A stretch of DNA of 64,000 bases from Vibrio celticus (GCF_024347335.1 NZ_AP025464.1:372001-436000); one strand, 5' to 3'; positions 29,130-38,836 are shown, numbered from the stretch's first letter. Numbers and translations are program-made. Notes: generated by a model from the letters alone, not told the origin.

Positions 29130-31541
29130 CTAACTATGATTGGGCTGCCAGTCGACGACTTGTCCATTCGCTAATATAGCTTTGACTGATAGGCCAGCAA
29201 TATCGATACCGTTGTGACGAAATGCCTTGTTAGAGAAGTTGGCAATGATCTTACTCCCGTCACTAAACTCAGTTTGTTGAACATCGCCGTTTTTATCTAA
29301 CCATTCGAAATCGACCAACTGTTTATCCCATAACTGTTCGTGCATTGGTTCAAAGCCATCTTGATAGTGTTTGAGTGCTTTGATTCTCGGGCTTGAACTT
29401 GATAAAGCTTCATCTCTGGTCAAGTGAACCATCGCTGGTGTGTTGTATAGCATGGCGGTTAAGTCACGTTCTGCTTGTACATTAGTGAACTTAAGGCTGT
29501 CTGAATGCCAATGGTGCGTATTGATTACTTCATCATGGAAAACGGCTTGGTAAAGTGGAATTCGATATTGTGGCGAAAACAGTAGCGACTTATAGGGCTC
29601 TTTAACCTCGGCCGGCTTAAAGAAGAAGTCAGGCTTGTGGTCTGGGTACCAACGACCTAAGTAATAGGGAGATTGGCGGTTTTCTTTCATGTCTTTATCT
29701 GTCCAACCAAAACCAACCGTTTCTAAGCCGTGTGCAAACGCGATGCCTTTTGTTGTTAGGCTATTGCCGTCTTCAGATCCTAATACTAACGATGGTTGCT
29801 CGCTAAGCCACTGCATTCGGTTGTTGAAGGAAGAAAGCATGTCCGACTCGTTTGTATTGCCATTTCCATTGCTGTTGCTATGACTGTCTATAGAGCCGCT
29901 GTAATCTTCACGTGCCATGGCGGTTGCATCAACATCCAAGAACAAGCTGTTGAAGTTGCCGAATTTCATAATGTCTTGAGCGCGCTGCTTTACGTAATCT
30001 AAATGGCAATTCGGATTAAGATAGAATCCGTTACCTCGAAACCCTTTTTTTAGGCTGCCATCCGCTAGTTCAATGGCACAACTCTCACGCATCGGCTTTG
30101 GTAATTGAGCGGTTAGCCAGTTGTCGTTCAGCTTCGCAGGAATGGCTGTGTTGTAGGAATCGTAGGTGCCGACCAGATATCCGGACTGTTTTGCCAGAGC
30201 CACGGCGTTAGGTTGGTAGAATGCTGGCATCCAATTATCGAATCCTAGCCACAGTTTGTTTAAACCAGCCTTATTTAGATTAGCGACCATGTCTGAAGAC
30301 AACGCTTGTCCCCAAGTCTCTGACGAGTTTAGGTACGGAGAAGCGTGCTTTAGCAACCAGTTCTTTTTATCCTGTGCTGCTTTGTATTGCGCTTTAATCG
30401 TGTTGTCTTCGAGTGTCGGATTACCAACAGGATATAACACCTGCAATGACTGGCTAATAGAGTCCAACAATAGTTGTTTGTGATACTGACTGAACCAATC
30501 TTTACCCTTAGATAGTGACGACAGTTCTCTTTTCGCTTCCGCAGAAACGCTTAGTTTAGAGCCCTCTAGATACCATGTTTTAAATCCCCACCAGTTACTC
30601 ACATCTTGGATGCTTAATGGGTCTTTGCCAAATAGGTAAACGTGGCTCGCGCCGATCAACTTAGTCACATCTGGATTGCGCTTTTGCTTTGCTACAAGCG
30701 TTTCAGACTGGTCATTATTGATGCGCCAATCGCGGTATTGTTTGGCACCATCTAACCACGACTCTCCGAGGGTGATACGAACAATAAAAGGCTGCGATTG
30801 ATTGAGCATCGTAAATTGGTGTGATGCCTTCATGTCAATTTTGGTCTTGGAATTTGTTGAAGTATCAGAGGATACCTCTGAGAAGAGCAGTTGATTGTTG
30901 GTTGCATTAATCATCTTATAGCTAATGAAGTGGTCGTTCTGTTGTGCTGTCCAAAAAGGCATCTTTAGGTCTTGAGTGGTGTTGCTTCCAGAATGGTTGT
31001 CAACTAGATAACTACCCCAAAGCTTGTTATCAGTAGGTACGCGCATGCCTTCACTAAAGGGTAGAAATAGTGTCTGAGTTCGTTGTTCTGCAAGATCAAA
31101 CCACGCCAACTCGATTGGATCGTTTCGTTTCACCTGTATATTCGAAGGTAAGCTGAACTGAAAAGTGAGTTGGTCTTGATTAAGCTCTGCCTCAACGTTT
31201 ATCCCACTGGGTACTAAGGTCCAAGTGGCGATTTTTACTGAGTCAGCTTTATCGGAAAAGCCAATAACCAGATTGGTCGCTTTCTGTGGTTTGCTATCAA
31301 CGGTGAGAGCAGCGCTGTTAACGCTTAAGCCGTTCCAATCTATCTCTAGAGTATTCGATGATATAGAGACGGTATTGCTGGTAGTGGCGTTAGCATTGTC
31401 GCGAATACTGCTGCCGCTGACGCTGCTATTACTGGTGAGCGTTATTTGGCTCGCTTGTGCATTGGATGAAAACAGACAAGCTGTTGTTAGAGCCACAATG
31501 GCACAAGTGCAAATATTGAGTGGGTAACGTACGCTGAGCAT
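29130..31541 (-). CDS. Secreted glycoside hydrolase, GH129/GH101-related (tentative)
   Basis: The product, 803 aa, has an N-terminal signal sequence ending near SSNAQAS. A beta-rich N-terminal part (about 30-290, ending SWLDGAKQYRDWRI) precedes a TIM-barrel-like region. There GLNKLWLGFDNWMP, FLDVDATAMAREDYSG and VLGSEDGNSLTTKGIAFAHG carry Asp/Glu residues suited to catalysis. The segment SPQYRIPLYQAVFHDEVINTHHWHSD follows. This organisation resembles bacterial GH129-type proteins related to endo-alpha-N-acetylgalactosaminidases, but the family call is by eye. Product location would be periplasm or outside. It lies 103 bp after vxrC in the same direction and so may be the last gene of the vxr operon, which suggests a link to envelope or glycan sensing (inference). 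Confidence 0.6.
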   Translation of the reverse strand: MLSVRYPLNICTCAIVALTTACLFSSNAQASQITLTSNSSVSGSSIRDNANATTSNTVSISSNTLEIDWNGLSVNSAALTVDSKPQKATNLVIGFSDKADSVKIATWTLVPSGINVEAELNQDQLTFQFSLPSNIQVKRNDPIELAWFDLAEQRTQTLFLPFSEGMRVPTDNKLWGSYLVDNHSGSNTTQDLKMPFWTAQQNDHFISYKMINATNNQLLFSEVSSDTSTNSKTKIDMKASHQFTMLNQSQPFIVRITLGESWLDGAKQYRDWRINNDQSETLVAKQKRNPDVTKLIGASHVYLFGKDPLSIQDVSNWWGFKTWYLEGSKLSVSAEAKRELSSLSKGKDWFSQYHKQLLLDSISQSLQVLYPVGNPTLEDNTIKAQYKAAQDKKNWLLKHASPYLNSSETWGQALSSDMVANLNKAGLNKLWLGFDNWMPAFYQPNAVALAKQSGYLVGTYDSYNTAIPAKLNDNWLTAQLPKPMRESCAIELADGSLKKGFRGNGFYLNPNCHLDYVKQRAQDIMKFGNFNSLFLDVDATAMAREDYSGSIDSHSNSNGNGNTNESDMLSSFNNRMQWLSEQPSLVLGSEDGNSLTTKGIAFAHGLETVGFGWTDKDMKENRQSPYYLGRWYPDHKPDFFFKPAEVKEPYKSLLFSPQYRIPLYQAVFHDEVINTHHWHSDSLKFTNVQAERDLTAMLYNTPAMVHLTRDEALSSSSPRIKALKHYQDGFEPMHEQLWDKQLVDFEWLDKNGDVQQTEFSDGSKIIANFSNKAFRHNGIDIAGLSVKAILANGQVVDWQPNHS

Positions 31542-31644
31542 ATTTAGATTCCGTAAAGGGTAAGTACGGTTATTACACCTAAGTAGCGCTAGTGCTTTGT
31601 CACCTATATGTCTCTATTTTCTGTTTGGCTTTAGTGGTTTTCCA

Positions 31645-32457
31645 TTAGAAAGGCACGGCGACGCGCTGCACATATTGGACTTCAATAGCGCCTTGGTATT
31701 CAAACATTTCAACCGAAGCACTCAAGTGCTTGGCTTTAGTTCCAAGTGGACCTTCTGTGGGAACGGGTGCTTGCGCTGTTTTGATTGGCACTTTGTAACC
31801 TAACAGGTTGTAGTTTTCATCAAACCATTGCCAACTCACATTAGCGTCAGGGCAGTTGTCGATCTCCTTTGGAGGTGAGAGCACGATATGTGGTTCGCTG
31901 AGTTTATTTTCGAGCGTCAGCCATCGATTACTGTCATTTAAAGCGACAATAATAGGGTAGTGGTTTGAACCTATCTTTAGTTGATAAACACCAGATTCGG
32001 GTTTGATGAACATTTCGTTGGTTTCAATCTCTTGATACTCATTATTGGAAGCGAGTTGCCCATTGAGAAGGACTTTACCTTTAGGTGATACCAAAGAAAG
32101 AGTTTGGGTTTCTAAGCCTTTGTTGAGTTGCTCGGCAGAGACTTTGATTTGATAACCGTGCGATGACAGGCCATAGCGTCGAATAAAGCTGACTTGGATG
32201 TGGTGTTTCGGCTCAGCACTTTGTTTTAGTGAGGTTCCACATTGAGTCTGGCTTAATATCTCTTGTTTGACTGGCAGCCAAAGCTCACTATCGAGTGTTT
32301 GTTGATCGAGTGCGATTTGTAGCTCTTGCCACGCAACTTGAGGTTGGTCATCAAGCAGAGATTGATAGGTGTGTTGCAATGGCGTGTCGGTAAACCATGC
32401 CGCATGACTTGCGAACGGCAAGGTGCAGAGCAGTGCCGCTAACGAAGTAACTTTCAT
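31645..32457 (-). CDS. vxrC: DUF2861 periplasmic protein, VxrC-like
   Basis: The product, 270 aa, has a signal peptide (MKVTSLAALLCTLPFASHA) and a soluble beta-rich body with Cys residues (SQTQCGTSL, PKEIDNCPDANVSWQWFDENYN) that could form a disulfide in the periplasm. Its family (DUF2861) is encoded next to the VxrAB two-component system in vibrios, where it is named VxrC. The start codon overlaps the vxrB stop by one base (TAATG), so translation is coupled. No biochemical activity is known to me. The symbol rests on operon position plus the recalled family, not on a search. Confidence 0.75.
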   Translation of the reverse strand: MKVTSLAALLCTLPFASHAAWFTDTPLQHTYQSLLDDQPQVAWQELQIALDQQTLDSELWLPVKQEILSQTQCGTSLKQSAEPKHHIQVSFIRRYGLSSHGYQIKVSAEQLNKGLETQTLSLVSPKGKVLLNGQLASNNEYQEIETNEMFIKPESGVYQLKIGSNHYPIIVALNDSNRWLTLENKLSEPHIVLSPPKEIDNCPDANVSWQWFDENYNLLGYKVPIKTAQAPVPTEGPLGTKAKHLSASVEMFEYQGAIEVQYVQRVAVPF

Positions 32458-33104
32458 TATGATTCCCCAGCTAAGCGGTAACCAACGCCGCGATGCGTTT
32501 CGATATTCAATGTTGGCAGCTTCTGGCGTAAGCGCAGTATGTGATTATCAATAGTTCGGGTACTAGGAAAGGCCTGATACCCCCAAATTTTATTGAGTAA
32601 CTCATCTCGGTGAAACACACGACTTTGGTTCTGAACAAACAAGACCAATAACTGGAACTCTTTAGGTTTTAGTGTTATTGGGCTTTCATCCAGATAAGCG
32701 ATCCGTTCCGACAAGTTGATCTGGATATTTGCGTAATTTAAGAGGCTCACACCTAACGGACGAAGCTGGGTAATCACTCGAGCAAGTAATTCGTCGTTAG
32801 AAAATGGTTTAGTCACGTAGTCTTTGGCTCCCGCCATTAATCCTTCAACACGTTGTTGAACTTCTACTTTAGCGGTCAGCACAATTACAGGAAGCGCTTT
32901 GAGGAGCAACCAATTTGGAAGGTGTTGCAAGCTGTCACCATCTTCAAGCTGTCGATCCAATATCACAAGATCGGCTCGAAACCATTGCTTACTGGCACTC
33001 TCTGAATCGTTCGCCCAAAGGCATTGGTAACCACTGGATTCAAAGAAGCTGACGAGGCCTTGTCCAAGCAGTTGGTCGTCTTCAATCAGCAGTAGGGTGT
33101 TCAT
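32457..33104 (-). CDS. vxrB: OmpR-family response regulator VxrB
   Basis: The product, 215 aa, starts MNTLLLIEDDQLLGQGLVSF with the receiver acidic pair. Other receiver marks are DLVILDRQLEDGDSL (phospho-acceptor Asp), VIVLTAK and DYVTKPF (Lys). The C-terminal winged helix includes LKPKEFQLLVLFVQN, VFHRDELLNKIWGY, RTIDNHILRLRQKL and GVGYRLAGES. The start at 33104 is chosen over an in-frame ATG 18 codons upstream because the receiver fold begins here. The gene overlaps the vxrA end by 23 nt. In V. cholerae VxrB (also WigR) activates type VI secretion, biofilm and cell-wall repair genes after beta-lactam stress. Confidence 0.85.
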   Translation of the reverse strand: MNTLLLIEDDQLLGQGLVSFFESSGYQCLWANDSESASKQWFRADLVILDRQLEDGDSLQHLPNWLLLKALPVIVLTAKVEVQQRVEGLMAGAKDYVTKPFSNDELLARVITQLRPLGVSLLNYANIQINLSERIAYLDESPITLKPKEFQLLVLFVQNQSRVFHRDELLNKIWGYQAFPSTRTIDNHILRLRQKLPTLNIETHRGVGYRLAGES

Positions 33105-34491
33105 AAGCAATTTCCAGAATACATCGGGTTGGGTTACGAAGAATAATGAGATGGCCATTCGCTTGTTTCATCAAGTGTTCGACAATAGTGAGGCCAATGC
33201 CCATGTTGTCTTGTCTGTGATTGATATTCGGTGTTGCTCGAGATACAAACCGTTGCAGAAAAGAAGGGAAGTGCCCCTCGTCTTGTACCTCAATCGTCAG
33301 CTTGTCTCCGAGTTCGACCTTTACCAAAACCTTACCTTTACCGTGTTGTTTGGCATTCTTGATTAGATTATCCAAGCAGATGGTTAGCCAGTAATAAGGC
33401 AGGTTAAGTTCGACTTCACGCGCTTCACATTGATAAGAAATATTGTGCTTTTCACAGACATGATCGAGCCACTCTTCTAATGAAGCGTTTTGCTTCAACA
33501 AAGGCTCTGACTGATCCGAACTTAGGTACACTTTGCTGTTTTCGGTGAGTTGAGAAAGCCTTTGATAGTCGGATATTAAACGCCAAACCGCATTTTGAGT
33601 TTCATCAGAAAAATCATCGTAGCGATTTCTAAACATTTCGACGGTTAAGCCTAGGCTAGTAATTGGCGTGCGCAGTTCATGAGTAAGAAGCTGTAAAACG
33701 AACTGTCTCTCTTTTCGTTGTTTTGTTCTTAGGTATAAGACTCTACCGAGTCCGGAAAGCAACGTTAAGAGCAATGTAAAGATCAAGGTTTTCATGATCA
33801 GATTGTCATTGCTAGGCTCGCTTAAGCACACGTTGCTGTAACGAAAAGTACAGGTCTCACCCGTCAAAGATACCTCTTGCCGCTTTGCAATAGGTTGCCA
33901 AACATCTAAGGGAATGGCTTTCCAGCCTTGCTCGCCACTTAACCAAAGCACATCATCTTGTTGCCAAGCGCGGTATCCATTGAGCAATGCCTCTCTGCCT
34001 TGAACAGTTAGCGCTTTTAGCTTTGTATATAGAGGGTGCTGTGGGTTGGTAAGACTCAAAAACGGGCGTATTTGCTCGCTTACGTCTGGGTAAGTGGCTA
34101 AATAACGATCAGCAAAGCTGCCACCGGCAGGGTGATGTTTGGAGTGTGCTGCAAACCAAATCGAATCCAATGCTTGTTGCTGACATAAGGCAAGCTCAAA
34201 CTCGATGGCGTCATGTAATGAAGGATTACTGCTTTCAATTGCTTGGCAGTGATCTTGTATTGAGGCTAACGTTGCGATGTCGTCCCAACTGAAATGGTTG
34301 AAATTAGGATAACGGCTACTTTCATGAAGCAGAACTTTTGGGTACTGATCCAACTCTTGTTGAGATACTAAGATTGGAGATGATTGCCAGGTCAGTTGAT
34401 ACAGGGTTTGCCACTTGTCTTGCAAACTTTGGGCATTGGCTAAAGTTGGGAGCCAAAAGGTCAAGCAAAGGGCTAAGGTAAACCTGCGCAT
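33082..34491 (-). CDS. vxrA: Sensor histidine kinase VxrA (DUF3404 sensor)
   Basis: The product, 469 aa, has a signal peptide (1-20, ending ANAQ) and a large periplasmic sensor (about 21-230). The sensor has Cys pairs (DHCQAIE/LALCQQQ and ETCTF/SNVCLSE) and matches the all-helical DUF3404 type. One membrane span follows (about 232-253), then a DHp domain with the H-box HELRTP (His 271) and the ATPase domain (NLIKNAKQHGKG N-box, VQDEGHFP G1-like, DNMGIGLTIVEHL G2). The periplasmic sensor with only one span beyond the signal peptide fits VxrA/WigK. It is the first gene of vxrABC, and the start has no competing upstream frame. It is likely to phosphorylate VxrB in response to envelope damage, as in V. 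cholerae. Confidence 0.85.
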   Translation of the reverse strand: MRRFTLALCLTFWLPTLANAQSLQDKWQTLYQLTWQSSPILVSQQELDQYPKVLLHESSRYPNFNHFSWDDIATLASIQDHCQAIESSNPSLHDAIEFELALCQQQALDSIWFAAHSKHHPAGGSFADRYLATYPDVSEQIRPFLSLTNPQHPLYTKLKALTVQGREALLNGYRAWQQDDVLWLSGEQGWKAIPLDVWQPIAKRQEVSLTGETCTFRYSNVCLSEPSNDNLIMKTLIFTLLLTLLSGLGRVLYLRTKQRKERQFVLQLLTHELRTPITSLGLTVEMFRNRYDDFSDETQNAVWRLISDYQRLSQLTENSKVYLSSDQSEPLLKQNASLEEWLDHVCEKHNISYQCEAREVELNLPYYWLTICLDNLIKNAKQHGKGKVLVKVELGDKLTIEVQDEGHFPSFLQRFVSRATPNINHRQDNMGIGLTIVEHLMKQANGHLIILRNPTRCILEIAYEHPTAD

Positions 34492-34734
34492 CCAATCATT
34501 CTCATTAAAAGTCGTGAGGCGAGTCTAAAGACTTTTGGGTTAGATTTGTAACCTGAATGTCAATAAGTGCTCCCTTAACAGCAAACTGTCGAGTGGATCA
34601 TGCTTTTAAATAATAAGATGAAATTACAGTAAGTATCATTTGATTCCGATAAATTAGATAATTATGTACTTATTGTCATTATTAAGCATGTGGGAAGGAC
34701 TATACTCAACTCATACCAAATAAGAGGAACCATC

Positions 34735-35268
34735 ATGAAACTAATCATCAAATCAGTATTGGCAATCAGTATTTTGGCCGCAGGCTCTGCTCAGGCGTTC
34801 GAATTAACCAGCAACGATATTCAAGAAGGTCACCCAATGGCGAAGACTTTTGAATACTCAAGTTGGGGTTGTGACGGCGATAACCTATCACCACAATTAA
34901 TGTGGAAAGATGCACCAGCAGGCACCAAAAGCTTTGCTATCACAGCTTATGATCCAGATGCTCCAACTGAAAGTGGCTTCTGGCATTGGGTTGCGTTTGA
35001 TATCCCTGCAACTGTGAACGAGCTACCTCGCGGTGTCGACATCTCTAAAGTCGGTGGCAAAGAAGGTCGCATTGATTACGGAACAGTTGGCTACGGTGGC
35101 GTTTGTCCTCCAGAAAAAGATGGTATGCACCGTTACCAGTTCACGGTTTGGGCATTACCAACGGACAAACTTAACCTCGACGAAAACACGCCGTCGGCAG
35201 TGGTTGGATTCACGTTGAACAGTATGGCTTTAGACAAAGCGAAACTGACTGCAACTTATACACGTTAA
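34735..35268 (+). CDS. PEBP (YbhB/YbcL) family protein, exported
   Basis: The product, 177 aa, has a signal peptide (MKLIIKSVLAISILAAGSAQA) and then the bacterial phosphatidylethanolamine-binding-protein fold. Typical stretches are GDNLSPQLMWKDAPAGTKSFAI, DPDAPTESGFWHWVAFDIPA and GGVCPPEKDGMHRYQFTVWAL. The start at 34735 is preferred over one 15 codons upstream because AGAGGA precedes it and it begins a proper signal peptide. Family members bind small anionic or lipid ligands and some inhibit proteases; the role in bacteria is unclear. The stop codon lies inside the first unit of a 17-bp repeat. Confidence 0.9.
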   Translation: MKLIIKSVLAISILAAGSAQAFELTSNDIQEGHPMAKTFEYSSWGCDGDNLSPQLMWKDAPAGTKSFAITAYDPDAPTESGFWHWVAFDIPATVNELPRGVDISKVGGKEGRIDYGTVGYGGVCPPEKDGMHRYQFTVWALPTDKLNLDENTPSAVVGFTLNSMALDKAKLTATYTR

Positions 35269-35305
35269 TAGCTTATGTACGTTAAAAGCTTATACACGTG
35301 CATAA
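35255..35305 (+). repeat. 17-bp imperfect tandem repeat, three copies
   Basis: CTTATACACGTTAATAG, CTTATGTACGTTAAAAG and CTTATACACGTGCATAA follow each other at 35255, 35272 and 35289. The first copy includes the last codons and stop of the PEBP gene. Confidence 0.8.
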
Positions 35306-35341
35306 TAAGCAAATAAGCAAATAAGCAAATAAGCAAATAAG
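35304..35341 (+). repeat. 8-bp tandem repeat (AATAAGCA, 4.75 copies) abutting an AraC ribosome site
   Basis: AATAAGCA units start at 35304, 35312, 35320 and 35328 with a partial fifth. The array ends in AAGGGG, which is the ribosome-binding site of the AraC gene at 35350. Copy-number change would alter the distance between any promoter upstream and this leader. Confidence 0.9.
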
Positions 35342-35349
35342 GGGATGAG

Positions 35350-36147
35350 ATGAATCATCAATATCAAGTGACGATCTTTCGTGCAGAGCAGTTACAAAAG
35401 CTGCGTAATGTGAGGATTCTATCCCCTAGTATCATTCAGATAATTACAGGCAGTAAGCGCCTGTTTTGGAAAAATTCAGCGGCAGAGCTCTCACATTCTG
35501 AGCTGCTGTTGTGTGAGGCATCAGCTTCACTAAGTTTTGAGAACATGCCCCATAAAGGGCGCTTCTTGTCGCGAGTGTTCAGCTTTCAATTCCAACCTTC
35601 TCAGGCGATGCTTGATTTAAGTGAGGAACGGTCGAATGATCTGGGACTGCCTATAGTAAAAGCGGATCGAAACTTACAAGACTCACTCAATGCTCTGTTC
35701 TCGTTTGATACACAGAGCATGAGCAAAGAGACTCAACAGTTTTGGCTGCAGGGCTTTTACCAGCAATTAGCTGAAAAAGGGGTATTGCATCGACTGTTTG
35801 TCAGTGCCAACGTCTCGTTTAGCCAAAAGCTCAGCCATTATCTTTCACATTCACCAGACGAGAAGCATCCATTAGAGTCGGTGGCGGAGCGTTTTGCGAT
35901 GAGCCGAGCCACGCTGATTCGAAAGCTCAAACTGGAAGGTATGCAATATCGTGAGGTATTAGCTGAAGTTCGGTTAAGTCACGCGCTTTATCTGATGCAA
36001 AACGGACAGCAGAATGTGGCGATGTTGGCTCAGTCTTGCGGTTACCAATCGGAAGGGCGTTTTAGTCAGCGCTTTAAAGGCAAATTTGGTTTGTCGCCAA
36101 GTGAATACATCAAAACCGTAGTCAGCCATAGAGTCGCGAGCAAATAA
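35350..36147 (+). CDS. AraC-family transcriptional regulator
   Basis: The product is 265 aa. The C-terminal AraC DNA-binding domain (about 165-260) has two helix-turn-helix units: SVAERFAMSRATLIRKLKLEGM and VAMLAQSCGYQSEGRFSQRFKGKFGLSPSEY. The N-terminal 150 residues form a sensing part without a recognised ligand fold. Translation starts at 35350 behind AAGGGG, directly after an 8-bp repeat array. The gene points away from PEBP and converges on an MFS gene, so its targets are not obvious from position. It could regulate the adjacent CynX-like transporter, but this is only proximity. Confidence 0.88.
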   Translation: MNHQYQVTIFRAEQLQKLRNVRILSPSIIQIITGSKRLFWKNSAAELSHSELLLCEASASLSFENMPHKGRFLSRVFSFQFQPSQAMLDLSEERSNDLGLPIVKADRNLQDSLNALFSFDTQSMSKETQQFWLQGFYQQLAEKGVLHRLFVSANVSFSQKLSHYLSHSPDEKHPLESVAERFAMSRATLIRKLKLEGMQYREVLAEVRLSHALYLMQNGQQNVAMLAQSCGYQSEGRFSQRFKGKFGLSPSEYIKTVVSHRVASK

Positions 36148-36177
36148 AGTCGCGACGCCATAGTCATTCTGTTTGGC

Positions 36178-37371
36178 TTAAACGCTCACTTTCTTATCTC
36201 GTGCTGCCAATGCCGCGAAAATCGTGCACGCAAAGGCAACAGATGCGATCAACAGAATCGGCACACTCCAAGAACCGGTTTGAGCATGAAGCTTACCCAC
36301 CAGCGTTGGACCAGTGGCTGCCAACGCATAACCGATTCCCTGAGCCATACCCGACAATGATGCGGCTTGGCTGCTATTCGATGTACGCAAGCCAACAAAA
36401 GATAGCGCGATAATAAACGTCGAGCAGTTGGCTAATCCAAACAGTCCCACCCAAAAGATCGCAAACTCAGGCAAATACAACAGGCCAATCAATCCAACAA
36501 ATACACTCGATGCACACAGAGTGATGAGCCATTGTTGATTGTCACTTTTGGCTAAGAATGGCAGTAACAGCAGCCCCGGAACCATAGTCGAAAATTGCAA
36601 AAATCCATAAATGTAGCCCGCGTCGATTTCGCTGTAGCCAAGATCGTTCAATATCTGTGGCAACCAGCCAGCCAAAGAGTAGAAGGTAAATGAGTTAAGC
36701 CCAAGCGCTAACGTTACTTGCCACGCTACGCCGCTTTTAATCATCTGTTTCATCGGCAGAGGTTTGTCTTGTTGCTTGTTATTGTTGGCTGAAGATGAGC
36801 GTTTTCTGATTTTAGGCAACCAGATCATCAAAGCTAATATTGGAAATACCAAGTTCATTAACAGTGCCAATTGCCAACCTGTGACCGTGAATAAGGTTAG
36901 ATTTGAAAACGGTACCATCAAACTTGAGCCTAACGTCGAGCCGATGCCCATCGTAAAGATGTACAGAGAAGTAACGGTTGCAATACGAGTAGGGAAGCTA
37001 ATTTTCACTACAACGGGCAACAACACGTTACCAATCGCGATACCAAGTCCAATCATTACTGTACCGATGTATAACGTCGGAATTGCTCCTAAAGAGCGCA
37101 GTGTAATACCCGAAGTGATCAAAACTAAGCCTAATAACAGGCTAGGCTCTAGACCAAATCGTTGGGATATCTTGGTGACTAATGGTGAGAACAAGGCAAA
37201 AGTTAACAGTGGTAAAGCTGTTAAGAAGCCAGCAGCCGATGACGTAAGGTTGAGGCCTTCCATAACCTGAGAAAGCACAGGAGCCAAGCTCGTAAAAGGC
37301 CCCCGAAGGTTAAGTGCTAGAAATAGAATCCCTAACATGACGAAAATGCTATTACGAAGAGAGGCGCTCAT
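36178..37371 (-). CDS. CynX/NimT-type MFS transporter
   Basis: The product, 397 aa, has about 12 membrane spans. The opening FLALNLRGPFTSLAPVLSQV (residues about 17-36) is the signature of the CynX/NimT/YeaN group, which includes proteins exporting or importing small anions and 2-nitroimidazole. Other typical stretches are GIAIGNVLLPVVVKISFPTR and FTMGIGSTLGSSLMVP. The substrate cannot be inferred. It is divergent from dsdA across a 133-bp gap, so a shared promoter region is possible. The stop lies 30 bp from the end of the convergent AraC gene. Confidence 0.85.
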   Translation of the reverse strand: MSASLRNSIFVMLGILFLALNLRGPFTSLAPVLSQVMEGLNLTSSAAGFLTALPLLTFALFSPLVTKISQRFGLEPSLLLGLVLITSGITLRSLGAIPTLYIGTVMIGLGIAIGNVLLPVVVKISFPTRIATVTSLYIFTMGIGSTLGSSLMVPFSNLTLFTVTGWQLALLMNLVFPILALMIWLPKIRKRSSSANNNKQQDKPLPMKQMIKSGVAWQVTLALGLNSFTFYSLAGWLPQILNDLGYSEIDAGYIYGFLQFSTMVPGLLLLPFLAKSDNQQWLITLCASSVFVGLIGLLYLPEFAIFWVGLFGLANCSTFIIALSFVGLRTSNSSQAASLSGMAQGIGYALAATGPTLVGKLHAQTGSWSVPILLIASVAFACTIFAALAARDKKVSV

Positions 37372-37504
37372 AGGTTGTTCTACTGTTTGCTTATGAGAAG
37401 AAAAGCTAGCCTACAGGTCATTGAATGATTATACAAATACCGTTTAAATAGGTTTACTAATGACTGAACCAGCGTCGCGCGCGCTTCACCAAAAAAGGTA
37501 ATCC

Positions 37505-38836
37505 ATGACCATATTGAATATCCATAAACTCATTTCAGATTTCCCATTACTTCGACAATTGATTGCACTGGAAGAGGTGGTTTGGTTTAACCCAAATGTG
37601 ACGACTCTGGAGCGCGGTTTGCCTTATGTGGGATTAGGCGAACAGGATATTCATGATGCGAGTTTGAGGTTACAAAGGTTTGCCCCTTATCTGGTGAAGG
37701 CATTTCCTGAAACTCATGTGACGAATGGCATCATCGAATCTGAGCTTATCGATATCCCTGCAATGAAGTTAGCATTAGAAGCTCATTATCAGCAGCCAAT
37801 AAAAGGGCGTTTGATGATGAAGAAAGACAGCCATTTACCGATTTCAGGTTCAATTAAAGCGCGCGGTGGTATCTATGAAGTACTAACGCATGCAGAGAAG
37901 CTTGCGATTGAAGCTGGGTTACTGTGTGAGAGCGATGACTACAGCAAGTTGCTCGAACCTGAATTTCGTGACTTCTTTAAACAATACAGTATTGCCGTAG
38001 GCTCAACGGGTAACTTAGGTATGTCGATTGGCATAATGAGTGCCAAGTTAGGCTTTACAGTTTCGGTTCACATGTCTGCTGATGCGAGAGCGTGGAAGAA
38101 AAACAAACTGCGTGAGCACGGTGTTAACGTGGTCGAGTATCAACAAGATTATGGCGTTGCAGTGGAACAAGGACGTAAAGAGGCAGAACAAGATCCTCGA
38201 TGCTTTTTCATTGATGATGAAAACTCGCAAACCCTGTTCCTTGGTTATTCGGTGGCAGGGCAAAGGCTCAAACAGCAATTTGAGCAACAACATATTTCAG
38301 TAGATAAAGAACACCCATTATTTATTTACTTGCCGTGTGGAGTAGGTGGTGGGCCCGGTGGTGTCGCATTTGGCTTGAAGATGGCCTTTGGTGACCACGT
38401 CCATTGTATTTTTGCTGAACCGACTCATTCTCCGTGCATGTTGTTGGGGGTTCATACGGGTTTGCATGATGAGATTGCGGTACAAGATCTTGGTATCGAC
38501 AACTTAACAGCTGCGGATGGCTTGGCGGTGGGTCGGGCTTCAGGTTTTGTGGGGCGCGCGATGGAGCGTTTACTTGATGGTTATTACACATTAACCGATG
38601 AACGCATGTACCAATTGTTAGGTGAACTGAATCAAGCAGAGGGCATTCAACTTGAGCCTTCAGCGCTAGCGGGTATGCCGGGTGCGATTCATGTTGAGCA
38701 AAATAGTGAATACCTTGCTCGTCTAGAAATTGATGAGTCGACGCTAGCGAATGCAACACACCTTGTGTGGGCGACAGGCGGAGGCATGGTGCCATCACAA
38801 GAAATGGCAGCTTACTTAGCTAAGTCATCGGTTTAA
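37505..38836 (+). CDS. dsdA: D-serine ammonia-lyase (D-serine dehydratase)
   Basis: The product, 443 aa, matches the usual length of DsdA (about 440). It is a PLP enzyme converting D-serine to pyruvate and ammonia in the cytosol. The PLP Lys is K118 in [12 protein letters not shown], and the phosphate-binding loop is [12 protein letters not shown]. The metal/product region [17 protein letters not shown] and the C-terminal [11 protein letters not shown] are typical of the family. The start has AAAAAAGG 5 to 8 bases upstream. Neither the dsdX permease nor the dsdC regulator is adjacent, unlike in enterobacteria; the divergent MFS gene might substitute for DsdX, but that is speculative. Confidence 0.93.
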   Translation: MTILNIHKLISDFPLLRQLIALEEVVWFNPNVTTLERGLPYVGLGEQDIHDASLRLQRFAPYLVKAFPETHVTNGIIESELIDIPAMKLALEAHYQQPIKGRLMMKKDSHLPISGSIKARGGIYEVLTHAEKLAIEAGLLCESDDYSKLLEPEFRDFFKQYSIAVGSTGNLGMSIGIMSAKLGFTVSVHMSADARAWKKNKLREHGVNVVEYQQDYGVAVEQGRKEAEQDPRCFFIDDENSQTLFLGYSVAGQRLKQQFEQQHISVDKEHPLFIYLPCGVGGGPGGVAFGLKMAFGDHVHCIFAEPTHSPCMLLGVHTGLHDEIAVQDLGIDNLTAADGLAVGRASGFVGRAMERLLDGYYTLTDERMYQLLGELNQAEGIQLEPSALAGMPGAIHVEQNSEYLARLEIDESTLANATHLVWATGGGMVPSQEMAAYLAKSSV

